From Aquiflexum gelatinilyticum (lineage in GTDB: Bacteria; Bacteroidota; Bacteroidia; Cytophagales; Cyclobacteriaceae), in NCBI RefSeq assembly GCF_024741135.1, contig NZ_JANSUY010000002.1, forward strand, positions 124,001 through 188,000: DNA of 64,000 nt. The letters run 5' to 3'. The notes beneath the pieces are model-generated. The model did no database searches, was not told the origin of the DNA, and saw nothing but the letters and a program-made list of their open reading frames with translations. This document shows positions 35,872 to 44,962 of this stretch, piece after piece; the first letter of the stretch is position 1, and each line of letters begins with the position of its first letter. The position numbers were made by a program, and so were the translations under genes.

Positions 35872-35900
35872 TTGACTGCCAATAAACTTCTTTAAATTTG
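35872..35900 (+). promoter_or_regulatory. Candidate sigma-ABfr-type promoter of the PiT-like gene
   Basis: TTG at 35872-35874, an 18-nt spacer, and TAAATTTG at 35893-35900, an exact match to the Bacteroidota -7 box TAnnTTTG. The ATG follows 33 nt later. The rest of the 328-bp gap 35605-35932 is AT-rich and should also carry the promoter of the divergent Na+/Pi gene. Confidence 0.6.
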
Positions 35901-35932
35901 CACCGGAAAAAAATCTTTCACCCATATCCAAC

Positions 35933-37063
35933 ATGGCCAAGCTTAAAGACCAAAATATAAATCAGGATGCCCTATCCAAAGCAGCCTATTCACTTTTTGA
36001 TTTTACTAAGAAAGAAAGAACATTTTTAGTCACGATCTGCATTTTGGTTTCAATAGCAGGTATTATTTCTCCTTATACTTATTGGGCAATGTGGTTTGGT
36101 TTTATCTTGGCGGCCTATTCTGCGATAGCCAACGACAGTATTCAGACCATCGGTACATTTATTGCGTCCAACCAAAATCGAAAATGGTATTGGCTTTGGC
36201 TATTTATGGGATTGATTTTTTTAGGAACAGTTACCTTCAGTTGGTTTACCTACAATGGAGATGTAAGTTACCAGCGATTAATGGTACCGGGATTGGAAAA
36301 AGCCCCGGAAAGTTTTGTCTTCCTCCAACTCGCAGCACCGATCGTACTTTTGGTAATGACCAGGTTGAGGATGCCCGTTTCCACTACTTTCTTGTTATTA
36401 AATGTTTTTACCTATAAGGCTGGCACAATCGTAGATGTGATGAAAAAATCCTTTATTGGATATATTCTTGCATTTACTTTGGCAATTATAGTGTGGTTTA
36501 TACTTGAAAAATTTGTAGAAACCTACCTGAAAGGAAAACCTAAGCCATATTGGGATGTCTTACAATGGATTACCTCAGGTATACTTTGGGGAGTTTGGAT
36601 CATGCAAGATGCTGCCAACATTGCTGTTTTTCTTCCAAGGAGTCTGAATGTTTGGGAATTCGTAGCTTTTGCTGGTTTTATTTTCATAGGACTGGGATTC
36701 TTGTTTTACATGAAGGGTGACAGGATTCAATCTGTAGTCAATGAAAAAACCAGGGTTACTGATGTAAGGGCAGCCACCTTAGTGGACCTAGTGTATGCTA
36801 TTATCTTATTCTATTTTAAAATGGCCAACAATATCCCGATGAGTACAACCTGGGTTTTCATTGGATTATTGGGAGGTAGAGAAATTGCCATTGCTTTGGC
36901 AAAATCCAAAAAACTCGAAAAAAGGAAATTGAATATCGTGCAGGCCTTGTACCTGACCAGAAAAGACCTTACCAAAGCAACCATAGGCCTGATTGTTTCA
37001 TTGGTCATGGCATTGATCATCAATGAGGGTGTAAGAAATGAGGTGTTTGATTACTTCAGGTAA
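35933..37063 (+). CDS. Divergent PiT-family inorganic phosphate transporter-like protein
   Basis: A 376-aa polytopic protein with about nine helices. It shows two PiT-like signatures in inverted-repeat positions: AIANDSIQTIGTFIASN (about residues 63-79, compare G-A-N-D in PiT) with RMPVSTTFLLLN after it, and NNIPMSTTWVFIGLLGGREI near residue 300. The P-V/M-S-T-T element is shared with PHO4/PiT permeases. It is more divergent than usual members and lacks a second clear G-A-N-D, so the substrate is inferred. It is divergent from a Na+/Pi cotransporter gene, which supports a phosphate role, and is followed by a terminator. Confidence 0.7.
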   Translation: MAKLKDQNINQDALSKAAYSLFDFTKKERTFLVTICILVSIAGIISPYTYWAMWFGFILAAYSAIANDSIQTIGTFIASNQNRKWYWLWLFMGLIFLGTVTFSWFTYNGDVSYQRLMVPGLEKAPESFVFLQLAAPIVLLVMTRLRMPVSTTFLLLNVFTYKAGTIVDVMKKSFIGYILAFTLAIIVWFILEKFVETYLKGKPKPYWDVLQWITSGILWGVWIMQDAANIAVFLPRSLNVWEFVAFAGFIFIGLGFLFYMKGDRIQSVVNEKTRVTDVRAATLVDLVYAIILFYFKMANNIPMSTTWVFIGLLGGREIAIALAKSKKLEKRKLNIVQALYLTRKDLTKATIGLIVSLVMALIINEGVRNEVFDYFR

Positions 37064-37081
37064 ATAAATCATATCCTAAAG

Positions 37082-37118
37082 AATGGCGTAGGTTTTGAAA
37101 AAAATCTACGCCATTTTT
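37082..37118 (+). terminator. Terminator of the PiT-like gene
   Basis: A 10-bp perfect stem (AATGGCGTAG with CTACGCCATT), a 14-nt loop and a T run. It overlaps an upstream in-frame start codon of tadA, which shows that tadA must start later. Confidence 0.85.
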
Positions 37119-37139
37119 ATTTTTGAACAAAACTTTAAA

Positions 37140-37583
37140 ATGGAATTATACACGGACGCATACTTTATGAATGAAGCAATGAAACTCGCCCAGATTGCTT
37201 TTGAGGATGGTGAGATTCCTGTCGGGGCTATCATTGTGTGCAGGAATAAAATTATTGCCAAAGCTTATAACCAAACCGAAAAACTCACGGATGTGACTGC
37301 CCATGCAGAAATCCTGGCCATTACTTCTGCAGCAAATGCCTTAGGCGCAAAATACCTGACAGAATGCCAAATGTATGTAACCCTCGAGCCTTGTGCGATG
37401 TGTGCAGGAGCCTCATTTTGGGCTCAATTAGGTGAAATTCACTACGGAGCTTCTGATCCAAAAAGAGGATTTTCAAGGTTAACAGAAAACCTCCTCCATC
37501 CCAAAACAAAAGTTACAAGTGGTTTGATGGCCGAAGAATCCAAAGCGCTTTTGGATAAATTCTTCAAAAAATTAAGAAATTGA
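37140..37583 (+). CDS. tadA: tRNA-specific adenosine deaminase
   Basis: Zinc enzyme that deaminates the wobble adenosine 34 of tRNA-Arg(ACG) to inosine. From the ATG at 37140 it has 147 aa. Zinc and proton-shuttle residues are present in TAHAEILAI (His55, Glu57) and PCAMCAG (Cys85, Cys88). GEIPVGAIIV and the C-terminal FFKKLR helix are typical. An earlier start at 37095 would lie inside the preceding terminator. A nearby general purine deaminase such as guanine deaminase is less likely given the KRGFSRL and DPKRG segment. Confidence 0.9.
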   Translation: MELYTDAYFMNEAMKLAQIAFEDGEIPVGAIIVCRNKIIAKAYNQTEKLTDVTAHAEILAITSAANALGAKYLTECQMYVTLEPCAMCAGASFWAQLGEIHYGASDPKRGFSRLTENLLHPKTKVTSGLMAEESKALLDKFFKKLRN

Positions 37584-37688
37584 TTGATTTTAGGGCTTTT
37601 TAGAACCTTTTTAAATTCAATTTGGTTGAACTTAGGTACGAGACAATAGAATTTCATTATTTATGTTTAACCATAAACCTTTATAAAA

Positions 37689-38294
37689 ATGGCTTTTGAA
37701 CTTCCAAAACTTCCTTATGATTTCAATGCGCTTGAGCCGCATATCGACACCAAAACCATGGAAATCCACCATGGCAAGCACCACAATGCTTATGTTACAA
37801 ACCTTAACAATGCCATTGCAGGAACTGACCTGGAAAACAAGAGCATCGAAGAATTGATGAAAGTAGCGGGTAGCAACGCTGCTGTAAGAAACAACGGTGG
37901 CGGACATTACAACCACAGCTTATTTTGGACAATCATGAAACCAAACGGCGGTGGAAATCCAACAGGCGAAATCGGTGCTGCCATTGATGCAAAATTCGGT
38001 TCTTTTGAAAAATTCAAGGAGGAGTTTGCAAAAGCAGCGGCTACTCGTTTTGGATCGGGATGGGCTTGGCTTTGTGTAGATACCAAAAAGGAACTTTGTG
38101 TATGTTCATCTCCAAATCAGGACAACCCATTGATGGATGTTTCTGAGTGTCCGGGAACTCCAATCCTAGGTCTTGATGTATGGGAACATGCTTACTACCT
38201 GAATTACCAAAACAGAAGACCTGATTATGTGTCTGCTTTCTGGAATGTGATCAACTGGGAAGAAGTGGCAAAAAGATATGCAGCTGCGAAGTAA
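37689..38294 (+). CDS. Superoxide dismutase [Fe/Mn]
   Basis: Converts superoxide to oxygen and hydrogen peroxide in the cytosol. The 201-aa protein has all four metal ligands: His27 ([13 protein letters not shown]), the His of HYNHSLFW, and Asp and His in [28 protein letters not shown] is present. The residues around GGGNPTGEI and the absence of a signal peptide suggest a cambialistic or Mn enzyme, but Fe versus Mn cannot be decided safely by eye. Single gene with its own terminator. Confidence 0.96.
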   Translation: MAFELPKLPYDFNALEPHIDTKTMEIHHGKHHNAYVTNLNNAIAGTDLENKSIEELMKVAGSNAAVRNNGGGHYNHSLFWTIMKPNGGGNPTGEIGAAIDAKFGSFEKFKEEFAKAAATRFGSGWAWLCVDTKKELCVCSSPNQDNPLMDVSECPGTPILGLDVWEHAYYLNYQNRRPDYVSAFWNVINWEEVAKRYAAAK

Positions 38295-38318
38295 TTGATA
38301 CTTTAAACAACAATATAA

Positions 38319-38351
38319 AAGCCTTGGAACTAAGTCTCCAAGGCTTTTTTT
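38319..38351 (+). terminator. Terminator of the superoxide dismutase gene
   Basis: AAGCCTTGGA pairs with TCCAAGGCTT around a short loop, followed by seven T. It lies 25 nt after the stop codon. Confidence 0.9.
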
Positions 38352-38513
38352 GTACTCCTATCGAACGTTCTTTGTGTTCGGTAATGTACAGACATTAAAA
38401 TCCCATTTACATTTAATCAGTTGTTTTTCAGCTGTTTATAAATTTTTTATTTATTGGCATTCATTTTTCAATAGGGATGGTACAGCATTAGAAAACTAAA
38501 CCAACCTATTACC

Positions 38514-40949
38514 ATGAAAATTTCAATTCAGATTTTTACAGTCCTCTTTTTCTTCTTTTTAGGATTAAGCAACCTCGCGGCAAAAGATGTCGCTTTGATA
38601 ACCGGACAGGTAAAAGACCAAAAAGGAGAGTCACTGCCATTTGTCAATGTTGCACTTGTAGAAGCTCAGACAGGAACCTTGATCACAGGAGCTGTCACAA
38701 GCGACTCAGGTGAATTTCTGATCGAAACTGCCAGATCCGGAAAAGTCCATCTTGTGGTATCTTCCATAGGTTTTGAAACATTCAAATCAGAAGAGTTTGA
38801 AATCAAGGTGGGATCCAACAAAGAATTTGGAGCAATCTCACTCAAGGAAGAAGCAGGAAACCTTGAAGAAGTAACAGTAAGGTCTACAAGACCGGATATC
38901 ATCGTCGAAGCAGACAAAACCACCATCAATGTCGAAGGCACTGTCATGGCAGATGGAAATACAGCCTTGGATGTGATCGGAAGATCTCCAGGTGTGTATG
39001 TCGACGAAAATGATAACATCAACCTCAACGGACGTCCTGGAGTGACTGTCATGATCAATGACCGACAGACCTATATGTCGGCCAATGACCTTGCCAACTT
39101 TCTCCGATCCATGCCAGCGGACAACATCAAAAGCATAGAAATCATCAACAACCCTACTTCAAAATTTGATGCGGAAGGAACTGCAGGTGTGATCAATATC
39201 AGGTTAAAGAAAAATAACCTAGACGGCATGTTTGGAAATATTCAGACCGGGGGCATGTACAATGGCATTTTCGGACCAAATGCAGGGATCGCATTGAATG
39301 TCAAAAAAGGAAAATGGACCAATACCGCCAACTTAAATTACAATGAATTCAATTTCTTGAACGATATCAATATCAACAGAAACTTCCAGTTGGAAGAAGG
39401 TGTATCAAACTTTGACCAAAGCAGCAAGATCACTACAATCAACAAAAGCTTGTTTTTTACCGGTGGGACAGATTATGAAATCAATGACAAACACAGCGTA
39501 GGAATCAATATCCAGGCTTCTGATTACAATGGTGAAAATGACGGCAAGTCATTTACCGAAATCAACAATCCGGGAACTGATGACCTCTTCTTTCTAAGAT
39601 CAAACAATGACGGCGAAAGCAATAACAAAAGAATTTTTGGAAACTTCCATTATGTAGGACTTTTGGATACACTCGGGACAAAATTCACTACTGACGTGGA
39701 TTATACCAAAATGAAATCAAATTCCCAGTCATTGCTTTCAAACAATAGATGGATCAATGACAATGAGCCAACTGCTGCCAGAGACTATATCTTGACGCTC
39801 AATGACATGGATTATACCATTTTCACTGCCAAAGTCGACTTTACCAAACCACTTGGAAAAGGTAGGGTTTTGGAAACAGGGCTTAAAGGAAGCTGGGTAA
39901 AATCAGACAACAACCTAGACCTCAGTAAAGCCATCGAAGAGGAGCCTTTTGAGCAGGACCCAAATTCTAACAAGTTTATCTATGAAGAAAATGTCCTTGC
40001 CGCTTACGCTACTTACAAAAGCAAATTTTCGGATAAAGTGAGCTATCAGGCAGGTTTGAGAACAGAATATTCGGACATCACCGGAAACTCCGTTACTCTT
40101 GATCAAGTAAACAAACAAAACTACATCAACCTGTTCCCAAGTTTCTTTGTGCAGCAGGAAGTCAGCAAAAACTATCAAATCATCTACAATGCCAATAGAA
40201 GGATCAATAGACCAAATTATCGCTTGCTGAACCCTTTTATTTTCTACATTGATCCATTGACTACAGAGCAGGGAAATCCTTACCTCAAGCCACAATATTC
40301 CAACAACCTAGAGATGAATCATGTCATCAAAGGTCAGTATCAGTTTACTTTGGGATATTCGTTGACCACCGATGTGTTTCAGCAAATATTCACTCAGGAT
40401 GAGGAAACCAGAACCACAACAACCTACACAGCCAATTTGGATAAATCCCAAAACTGGAATTTCAGGGCAATGATTCCTGTGGAAATAAGAAAATGGTGGA
40501 ATACCAGCAATATGGTCCAAGTCAACAATGCCCGTTGGAAATCCATGATCGGTGACGCTTTGTTGGATGTGTCTCAGACTTCACTGACTCTCAGAACCCA
40601 ACACACCTTCAACCTGCCTGCGGGATTCAGGGGTGAATTGATGGCGATGTACATTGGCCCCTCCCAATATGGTCAAGCTGCCATCAAGGGATTTGGTTGG
40701 GTAGATGCCGGAATCTCAAAAAACCTGATGAAAGACAAGCTGAGCATCACGGTAAATGGAACTGACCTTTTCAGAAGTCAAATCATCAAGGCAGCAGTGG
40801 TATTTGACAATATAGACACAAGCTTCCAGCAATATAGAAGCAATCAGGGTGTAAGGTTCACCTTGAGGTACAAGTTTGCCAAAGGAGAAAATTTCAAAAT
40901 CTCCAACAGAAGCGGAAGTACAGAAGAAAGAAACAGGTTGGACAATTAA
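38514..40949 (+). CDS. Outer-membrane beta-barrel receptor with carboxypeptidase-like domain (TonB-receptor-like)
   Basis: An 811-aa outer-membrane protein. After a signal peptide (about 23 residues) comes a CarboxypepD-like beta domain (about residues 27-110: ITGQVKDQKGESLPFVNVAL). A plug-like domain follows (LEEVTVRSTRPDIIVE; NINLNGRPGVTVMINDRQTY; IEIINNPTSKFDAEGTAGVI), then a C-terminal barrel with alternating aromatic strands ending FTLRYKFAKG. This order is that of the OMP_b-brl_3 group of TonB-dependent receptors common in Bacteroidota. No SusD-like partner, sigma or anti-sigma gene is adjacent, so the ligand is unknown. It has its own terminator. Confidence 0.88.
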   Translation: MKISIQIFTVLFFFFLGLSNLAAKDVALITGQVKDQKGESLPFVNVALVEAQTGTLITGAVTSDSGEFLIETARSGKVHLVVSSIGFETFKSEEFEIKVGSNKEFGAISLKEEAGNLEEVTVRSTRPDIIVEADKTTINVEGTVMADGNTALDVIGRSPGVYVDENDNINLNGRPGVTVMINDRQTYMSANDLANFLRSMPADNIKSIEIINNPTSKFDAEGTAGVINIRLKKNNLDGMFGNIQTGGMYNGIFGPNAGIALNVKKGKWTNTANLNYNEFNFLNDININRNFQLEEGVSNFDQSSKITTINKSLFFTGGTDYEINDKHSVGINIQASDYNGENDGKSFTEINNPGTDDLFFLRSNNDGESNNKRIFGNFHYVGLLDTLGTKFTTDVDYTKMKSNSQSLLSNNRWINDNEPTAARDYILTLNDMDYTIFTAKVDFTKPLGKGRVLETGLKGSWVKSDNNLDLSKAIEEEPFEQDPNSNKFIYEENVLAAYATYKSKFSDKVSYQAGLRTEYSDITGNSVTLDQVNKQNYINLFPSFFVQQEVSKNYQIIYNANRRINRPNYRLLNPFIFYIDPLTTEQGNPYLKPQYSNNLEMNHVIKGQYQFTLGYSLTTDVFQQIFTQDEETRTTTTYTANLDKSQNWNFRAMIPVEIRKWWNTSNMVQVNNARWKSMIGDALLDVSQTSLTLRTQHTFNLPAGFRGELMAMYIGPSQYGQAAIKGFGWVDAGISKNLMKDKLSITVNGTDLFRSQIIKAAVVFDNIDTSFQQYRSNQGVRFTLRYKFAKGENFKISNRSGSTEERNRLDN

Positions 40950-40957
40950 ATATGCCT

Positions 40958-40989
40958 AAACCCTATACCGATTTTGGTATAGGGTTTTT
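40958..40989 (+). terminator. Terminator of the outer-membrane receptor gene
   Basis: A 12-bp stem (AAACCCTATACC with GGTATAGGGTTT) around GATTTT, followed by T. It starts 8 nt after the stop. Confidence 0.9.
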
Positions 40990-41056
40990 GGGCAAAAGTA
41001 AATTTCTTACTGTAATTTAAGGTCTTAACCAATTTTATTTAAAAACATCAATCCTC

Positions 41057-42373
41057 ATGGCAAAATTATTTTCAACCCTGATCGCAATCTTTTTTTTCCA
41101 CAGCCTGATTGCACAAAACTTCGAAAAAGCCAAACTCGACCAATATTTTGAGACTTTGGCTGAAAATCAGAAATTAATGGGCTCTGTCACCCTCTCCCAT
41201 GAGGGGAAGGTTATCTACCAAAATGCCTTTGGTTATGCGGATATCGAAGCCAATATTCCTGCTTCTTCTGCCACGAAATACAGGGTAGGATCGATCACAA
41301 AAATGTTTACTTCTGCCCTTATTCTGAAGGCGGTGGAAGAAGGAAAAATCAGCCTTGACCAAAAAATCGACAGGTTCTTTCCGGAAATAGAAAATGCCTC
41401 TGACATCAGCATCAGCCAATTGATGAACCACAGAAGTGGAATCCACAGCTTCACCTCAAATCCTGATTATCTCCAGTGGAACACCCAAAATAAGTCGAGA
41501 AAAGGACTTTATGACATCATCAAGGAAGGCGGCAGCGATTTTGAACCAGACTCCAAAGCGGATTATAGCAATTCCAATTATGTATTGCTCACATGGATCC
41601 TCGAAGATGTTTACATGCAGTCCTATCCAATGTTATTGAAAAAACACATCACCGATCCATTGAAATTAGCCAATACCTATGTGGGACAGAAAACAACCAC
41701 TGCCTCCAAGGAATCCTATTCTTACAAATTTGTAGGGAAATGGGAAAAAGAAACAGAAACGGACATGTCCATTCCCTTGGGAGCGGGAGCAATTGTCTCC
41801 ACTACCGAGGACCTAACCAAATTTATCGAAGGACTTTTTGCCGGGAAAATCATATCCCCTGCCAGTCTTGCATTAATGAAGGAGATGAGGGATAATTATG
41901 GTAGAGGCATGTTTGCCATTCCCTTTTATGACAAAGTATCTTATGGCCACACAGGAGGTATAGACGAATTCAAGTCCATGTTGGGATATTTTCAGGACGA
42001 AAAACTTGCTTTCGCCATGGCAGTCAACGGATCCAACATAGACCCAAACCAAGCTGCCATTGCGGTATTGAGTGCGTATTTTGGAAAAGAATATACTATT
42101 CCCACCTTTTCGGCAAATCCCCTCAAGACTGAAGATCTGGATGTGTATCTCGGTGTGTATGGAAGTACATCTTTCCCATTGGAAGTGACTATCACCAAAG
42201 AAAATACCACATTGATCGGTCAGGCTACCGGACAACCCAAATTTTCCCTAGAATACAAAGAGGAACATGTTTTCATATTTACCCCGGCAGGATTGACATT
42301 GGAATTCAATCCCGAAACCAAGGAAATGACCCTGAAGCAGGGAGCAGGAAATTTCGTCCTTAGCAAAAAATAA
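41057..42373 (+). CDS. Secreted serine hydrolase, class C beta-lactamase/esterase-like
   Basis: A 438-aa protein with a signal peptide (LFSTLIAIFFFHSLIAQ). The serine-beta-lactamase fold has S79-x-x-K82 in GSITKMFTSA, a Tyr-Ser-Asn motif (ADYSNSNYVLL, near residue 173), and HTGG (YGHTGGID), the class C/DD-peptidase equivalent of KTG. A C-terminal beta domain (about residues 345-438) follows, as in many Bacteroidota members. Such enzymes may be D-amino-acid peptidases or esterases; real beta-lactamase activity is uncertain. Confidence 0.85.
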   Translation: MAKLFSTLIAIFFFHSLIAQNFEKAKLDQYFETLAENQKLMGSVTLSHEGKVIYQNAFGYADIEANIPASSATKYRVGSITKMFTSALILKAVEEGKISLDQKIDRFFPEIENASDISISQLMNHRSGIHSFTSNPDYLQWNTQNKSRKGLYDIIKEGGSDFEPDSKADYSNSNYVLLTWILEDVYMQSYPMLLKKHITDPLKLANTYVGQKTTTASKESYSYKFVGKWEKETETDMSIPLGAGAIVSTTEDLTKFIEGLFAGKIISPASLALMKEMRDNYGRGMFAIPFYDKVSYGHTGGIDEFKSMLGYFQDEKLAFAMAVNGSNIDPNQAAIAVLSAYFGKEYTIPTFSANPLKTEDLDVYLGVYGSTSFPLEVTITKENTTLIGQATGQPKFSLEYKEEHVFIFTPAGLTLEFNPETKEMTLKQGAGNFVLSKK

Positions 42374-42408
42374 AGAATCTAAAAGTGAAACGGTTTGCAA
42401 CTTGAAAG

Positions 42409-42433
42409 GAGGCTTTAATAAAAGCCTCTTTTT
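42409..42433 (+). terminator. Terminator between convergent genes
   Basis: GAGGCTTT pairs with AAAGCCTC around a 4-nt loop, then a run of T that reaches into the stop codon of the convergent gene. It lies 36 nt after the serine-hydrolase stop. Confidence 0.8.
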
Positions 42434-44138
42434 ACTTTAAGATATAAGTAAGTCCAATATTGAGGACGAGATTTCCCCTGTCGAGACCCGGCACAAAGTA
42501 TATATCAGGCTGGTTTTCCAAATACCATTTATAATTCCAGGTATTGACATATTGAAAATTTCCTTGCGCCAAGAGATTACCAAATCTCCACTCTGTGACA
42601 AGGGAAGGCACCAAGTCCACATATTTGGTGCGCCAATCCTTGGAAGCCTCAAACCTGAAATTGTAAAAGTCATTGTTATAGACTATCCTTTCCATATGAA
42701 AGGCGATTTTGCTGAAATCCCTTACCCATCCCAATTCTACCCAATTGACATTGGCAGCAGGCCCATATCCAATCCCCAACACCTGTCCCTGATGGGTATA
42801 ACCATGCCTGACATGGTTATGAATGTACCAAGTGTCCAGATTTCGGATGCTTTCCCTGATCGTCTGACCTGACTGGGTCATTTCCGAACTGATCTGGATA
42901 AACTGCCTGTCTCTTTTCAATGGGATCAAAGTTGAGAATCCAAGTGTAAACGCCCTGTTTCTCTCTGGAGTAATGAGAAAATCGGCAGTCCTTATACTGT
43001 TGCCGTTGGTTCCGTATTCTCCGTAAAACTCAAAATGACCTTCTGAACTCAACCATCTAAAAAACCCTGAACTGAACTGCTGTCTGCGGTCTCTTGTAGG
43101 ATTGTGGACTGCATAGAATCCTTTTTCTCCATTGAACACAGGAAGATAATCAGCAAAAGTCTCCATGTCTGCCCTGTACATATGGTTTACAGAACCATAA
43201 CCCAGTGACAAACCTGGCAACCACTTAGGCTGATAGGTAAAAATCAAGCCGGAGATATACCTGTCACCATTTTCCCTTTTTGGAACCAAAACAGGATTTT
43301 GTTGGAAAACATAATCTGAATGAGGAGAGGGGTAATTGGTGCTTTTTAGAAAACCTGAAATTAACTGCCCTTCAAAATGTCCGATTTTGGTTTTTATCGG
43401 CTTCTGGGTGTTGAGGGTAAAGTGTAAAAAGCCGGGAGCATTGTTGCTCATTAGCAATGAACTCCTTTTGCCGGGTCCCCACCACAGGTTTTCAGTCGAA
43501 ATACCGAGGGACATTCCTTTGTGGTTGAACCTGAGACTGGATTGTCCGAGGTTAAGGCTATTGAGGGGTTCGGTCCCAAACCGCTCCGGCATGTCAATCC
43601 TATTCATATATTCAAAGTAATAAAGAATAGTAGACTGGTGCTCTATAGGAAATCCTAGGTAATCTTTGTTTTGGGCTAGGAAAAATTCCGGCTGAAGCTG
43701 AAGGCTGAATTTTCCATATTCAAGATACGCCCCGATGCTGAAAATATTCTGCATGCCCCGATTAGGAATCATGGCACCATCATTCAGGCCAAATGCATAA
43801 TTCGAAGCATATTGAAACCTGTTGGTGACAGGCATTATGAAGAATTTCAGCTTTTTTTCCTCATCCAAAAATCCATAGTATGGAGAGGTATCTATATCAA
43901 TAAAAGTACTGTCAAGGTCAAAACCCACTTCCCGGTCAAAAGCATGGACAGGAAGGATTGGCCTGATCATAAAACTGCTCAGGTCATTTAATTTACCCTC
44001 AAGCTGCATCCTGCGCATGTAGTCCTCCAGGACAGGCGTGCCAACCGCCACTGATTGGGACAAAGAAACCTCCACAAAAAGGAGCAACTGAAGAATAACC
44101 AAACCTAACCTGAGAGATGTTTTCATCGCTGTTTTCAT
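42432..44138 (-). CDS. Capsule assembly Wzi-like outer-membrane protein
   Basis: A 568-aa protein with an N-terminal signal peptide. A helical stretch (LEDYMRRMQLEGKLNDLSSF) precedes a long series of aromatic-rich amphipathic strands (SLRFNHKGMSLGISTENLWW, GPGKRSSLLMSNNAPGFLHF). This fits the Wzi family of outer-membrane barrels that anchor capsule polysaccharide. No capsule synthesis genes are in view, so its role here may be surface-glycan display in general. Two starts are possible (ATG 44138 or 44126). The upstream lipoprotein ends 4 nt earlier, so they form an operon. Confidence 0.75.
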   Translation of the reverse strand: MKTAMKTSLRLGLVILQLLLFVEVSLSQSVAVGTPVLEDYMRRMQLEGKLNDLSSFMIRPILPVHAFDREVGFDLDSTFIDIDTSPYYGFLDEEKKLKFFIMPVTNRFQYASNYAFGLNDGAMIPNRGMQNIFSIGAYLEYGKFSLQLQPEFFLAQNKDYLGFPIEHQSTILYYFEYMNRIDMPERFGTEPLNSLNLGQSSLRFNHKGMSLGISTENLWWGPGKRSSLLMSNNAPGFLHFTLNTQKPIKTKIGHFEGQLISGFLKSTNYPSPHSDYVFQQNPVLVPKRENGDRYISGLIFTYQPKWLPGLSLGYGSVNHMYRADMETFADYLPVFNGEKGFYAVHNPTRDRRQQFSSGFFRWLSSEGHFEFYGEYGTNGNSIRTADFLITPERNRAFTLGFSTLIPLKRDRQFIQISSEMTQSGQTIRESIRNLDTWYIHNHVRHGYTHQGQVLGIGYGPAANVNWVELGWVRDFSKIAFHMERIVYNNDFYNFRFEASKDWRTKYVDLVPSLVTEWRFGNLLAQGNFQYVNTWNYKWYLENQPDIYFVPGLDRGNLVLNIGLTYILK

Positions 44139-44142
44139 ATGA

Positions 44143-44820
44143 TCACATCACAAATAAGGTTGACACTTCTATTTTGCCCAAAGACCAGCTTTCGTCACAC
44201 TTGGGATTTGGGCTATTTGTCTGCAGCAGCTGATCCCCCAAAGTAACCTTTACTTTTTGATCTGTATGCTTGACCAATTTTGAAATCCTATAAACAGTGG
44301 TGTTGTTGGGCTGATTGGCGAGATGACAAAGTCCCGGAATATTGGTACGGATTGCTCCTTCTTTTGGAAAATTCTGTCTGAAATAATCGGCCGGGTAAGA
44401 TTGTCTTGGGCAAAAAGTCGATTCACAGGGTGTATTAGAAAAAGTCGTACGCATCACTTCTTCTCCTTCCACTTTCATGTACCAAAAATCAGGGCCGCCA
44501 ATGGCATTATCCGGATTGCCGTCCCATGAATCATGGATCCAAATCTCTACAGTCACTTTGACAATGTTATGCTTCGGCAATTGCTGCAGTGTCAGGGAAA
44601 CTTCCTCATTGTTGTAATTTCCTAAAAGGGTATCCCTTTGGAAAACCAAAAGTCTTCCATTTTCAAAATTGGTCAAATCAGATTTTGAAAAATCATTGGA
44701 ATAAACCTCATCCACACCCTCACAGTCACAAACCGTATCCTGCTGACATGAACCGAGTCCAAGCGAAATAATCAAAAGCGTGAAAAAAAAGGGTAAAGAC
44801 AGGTTAATCTTGGGAAGCAT
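44143..44820 (-). CDS. Lipoprotein of unknown function, upstream of the Wzi-like gene
   Basis: A lipoprotein of about 225 aa from the ATG at 44820 (LLIISLGLGSC lipobox, then QQDTVCDCEG with two further Cys). The mature part looks like a beta-sandwich: VTVEIWIHDSWDGNPDNAIG, then GPDFWYMKVEGEEVMRTTFS, and a Cys pair (CESTFC). The S-W-D-G-N and P-D-F-W-x-x-K-V segments recall carbohydrate-binding-like repeats in secreted Bacteroidota proteins, but I cannot name a family. Co-transcribed with the Wzi-like gene (4-nt gap), so it may bind glycan at the surface. Confidence 0.7.
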   Translation of the reverse strand: MLPKINLSLPFFFTLLIISLGLGSCQQDTVCDCEGVDEVYSNDFSKSDLTNFENGRLLVFQRDTLLGNYNNEEVSLTLQQLPKHNIVKVTVEIWIHDSWDGNPDNAIGGPDFWYMKVEGEEVMRTTFSNTPCESTFCPRQSYPADYFRQNFPKEGAIRTNIPGLCHLANQPNNTTVYRISKLVKHTDQKVKVTLGDQLLQTNSPNPKCDESWSLGKIEVSTLFVM

Positions 44821-44962
44821 ACAATTGAAGAGTATTTTTTGCAAAACCACTGTATAGTGGAACTTACAGGTGACAATCGGATTACAAATAAATGAATTTT
44901 TGATGGAATAAGAACCTTTTGAAAGGGTAAAATCAGCGAATTATAAATGATTGAAAAAGTAA

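Noticed and set aside
37095-37139. Extended N-terminus of tadA
   Set aside because: The extension lies inside the terminator hairpin of the preceding gene; the ATG at 37140 gives the normal family start.
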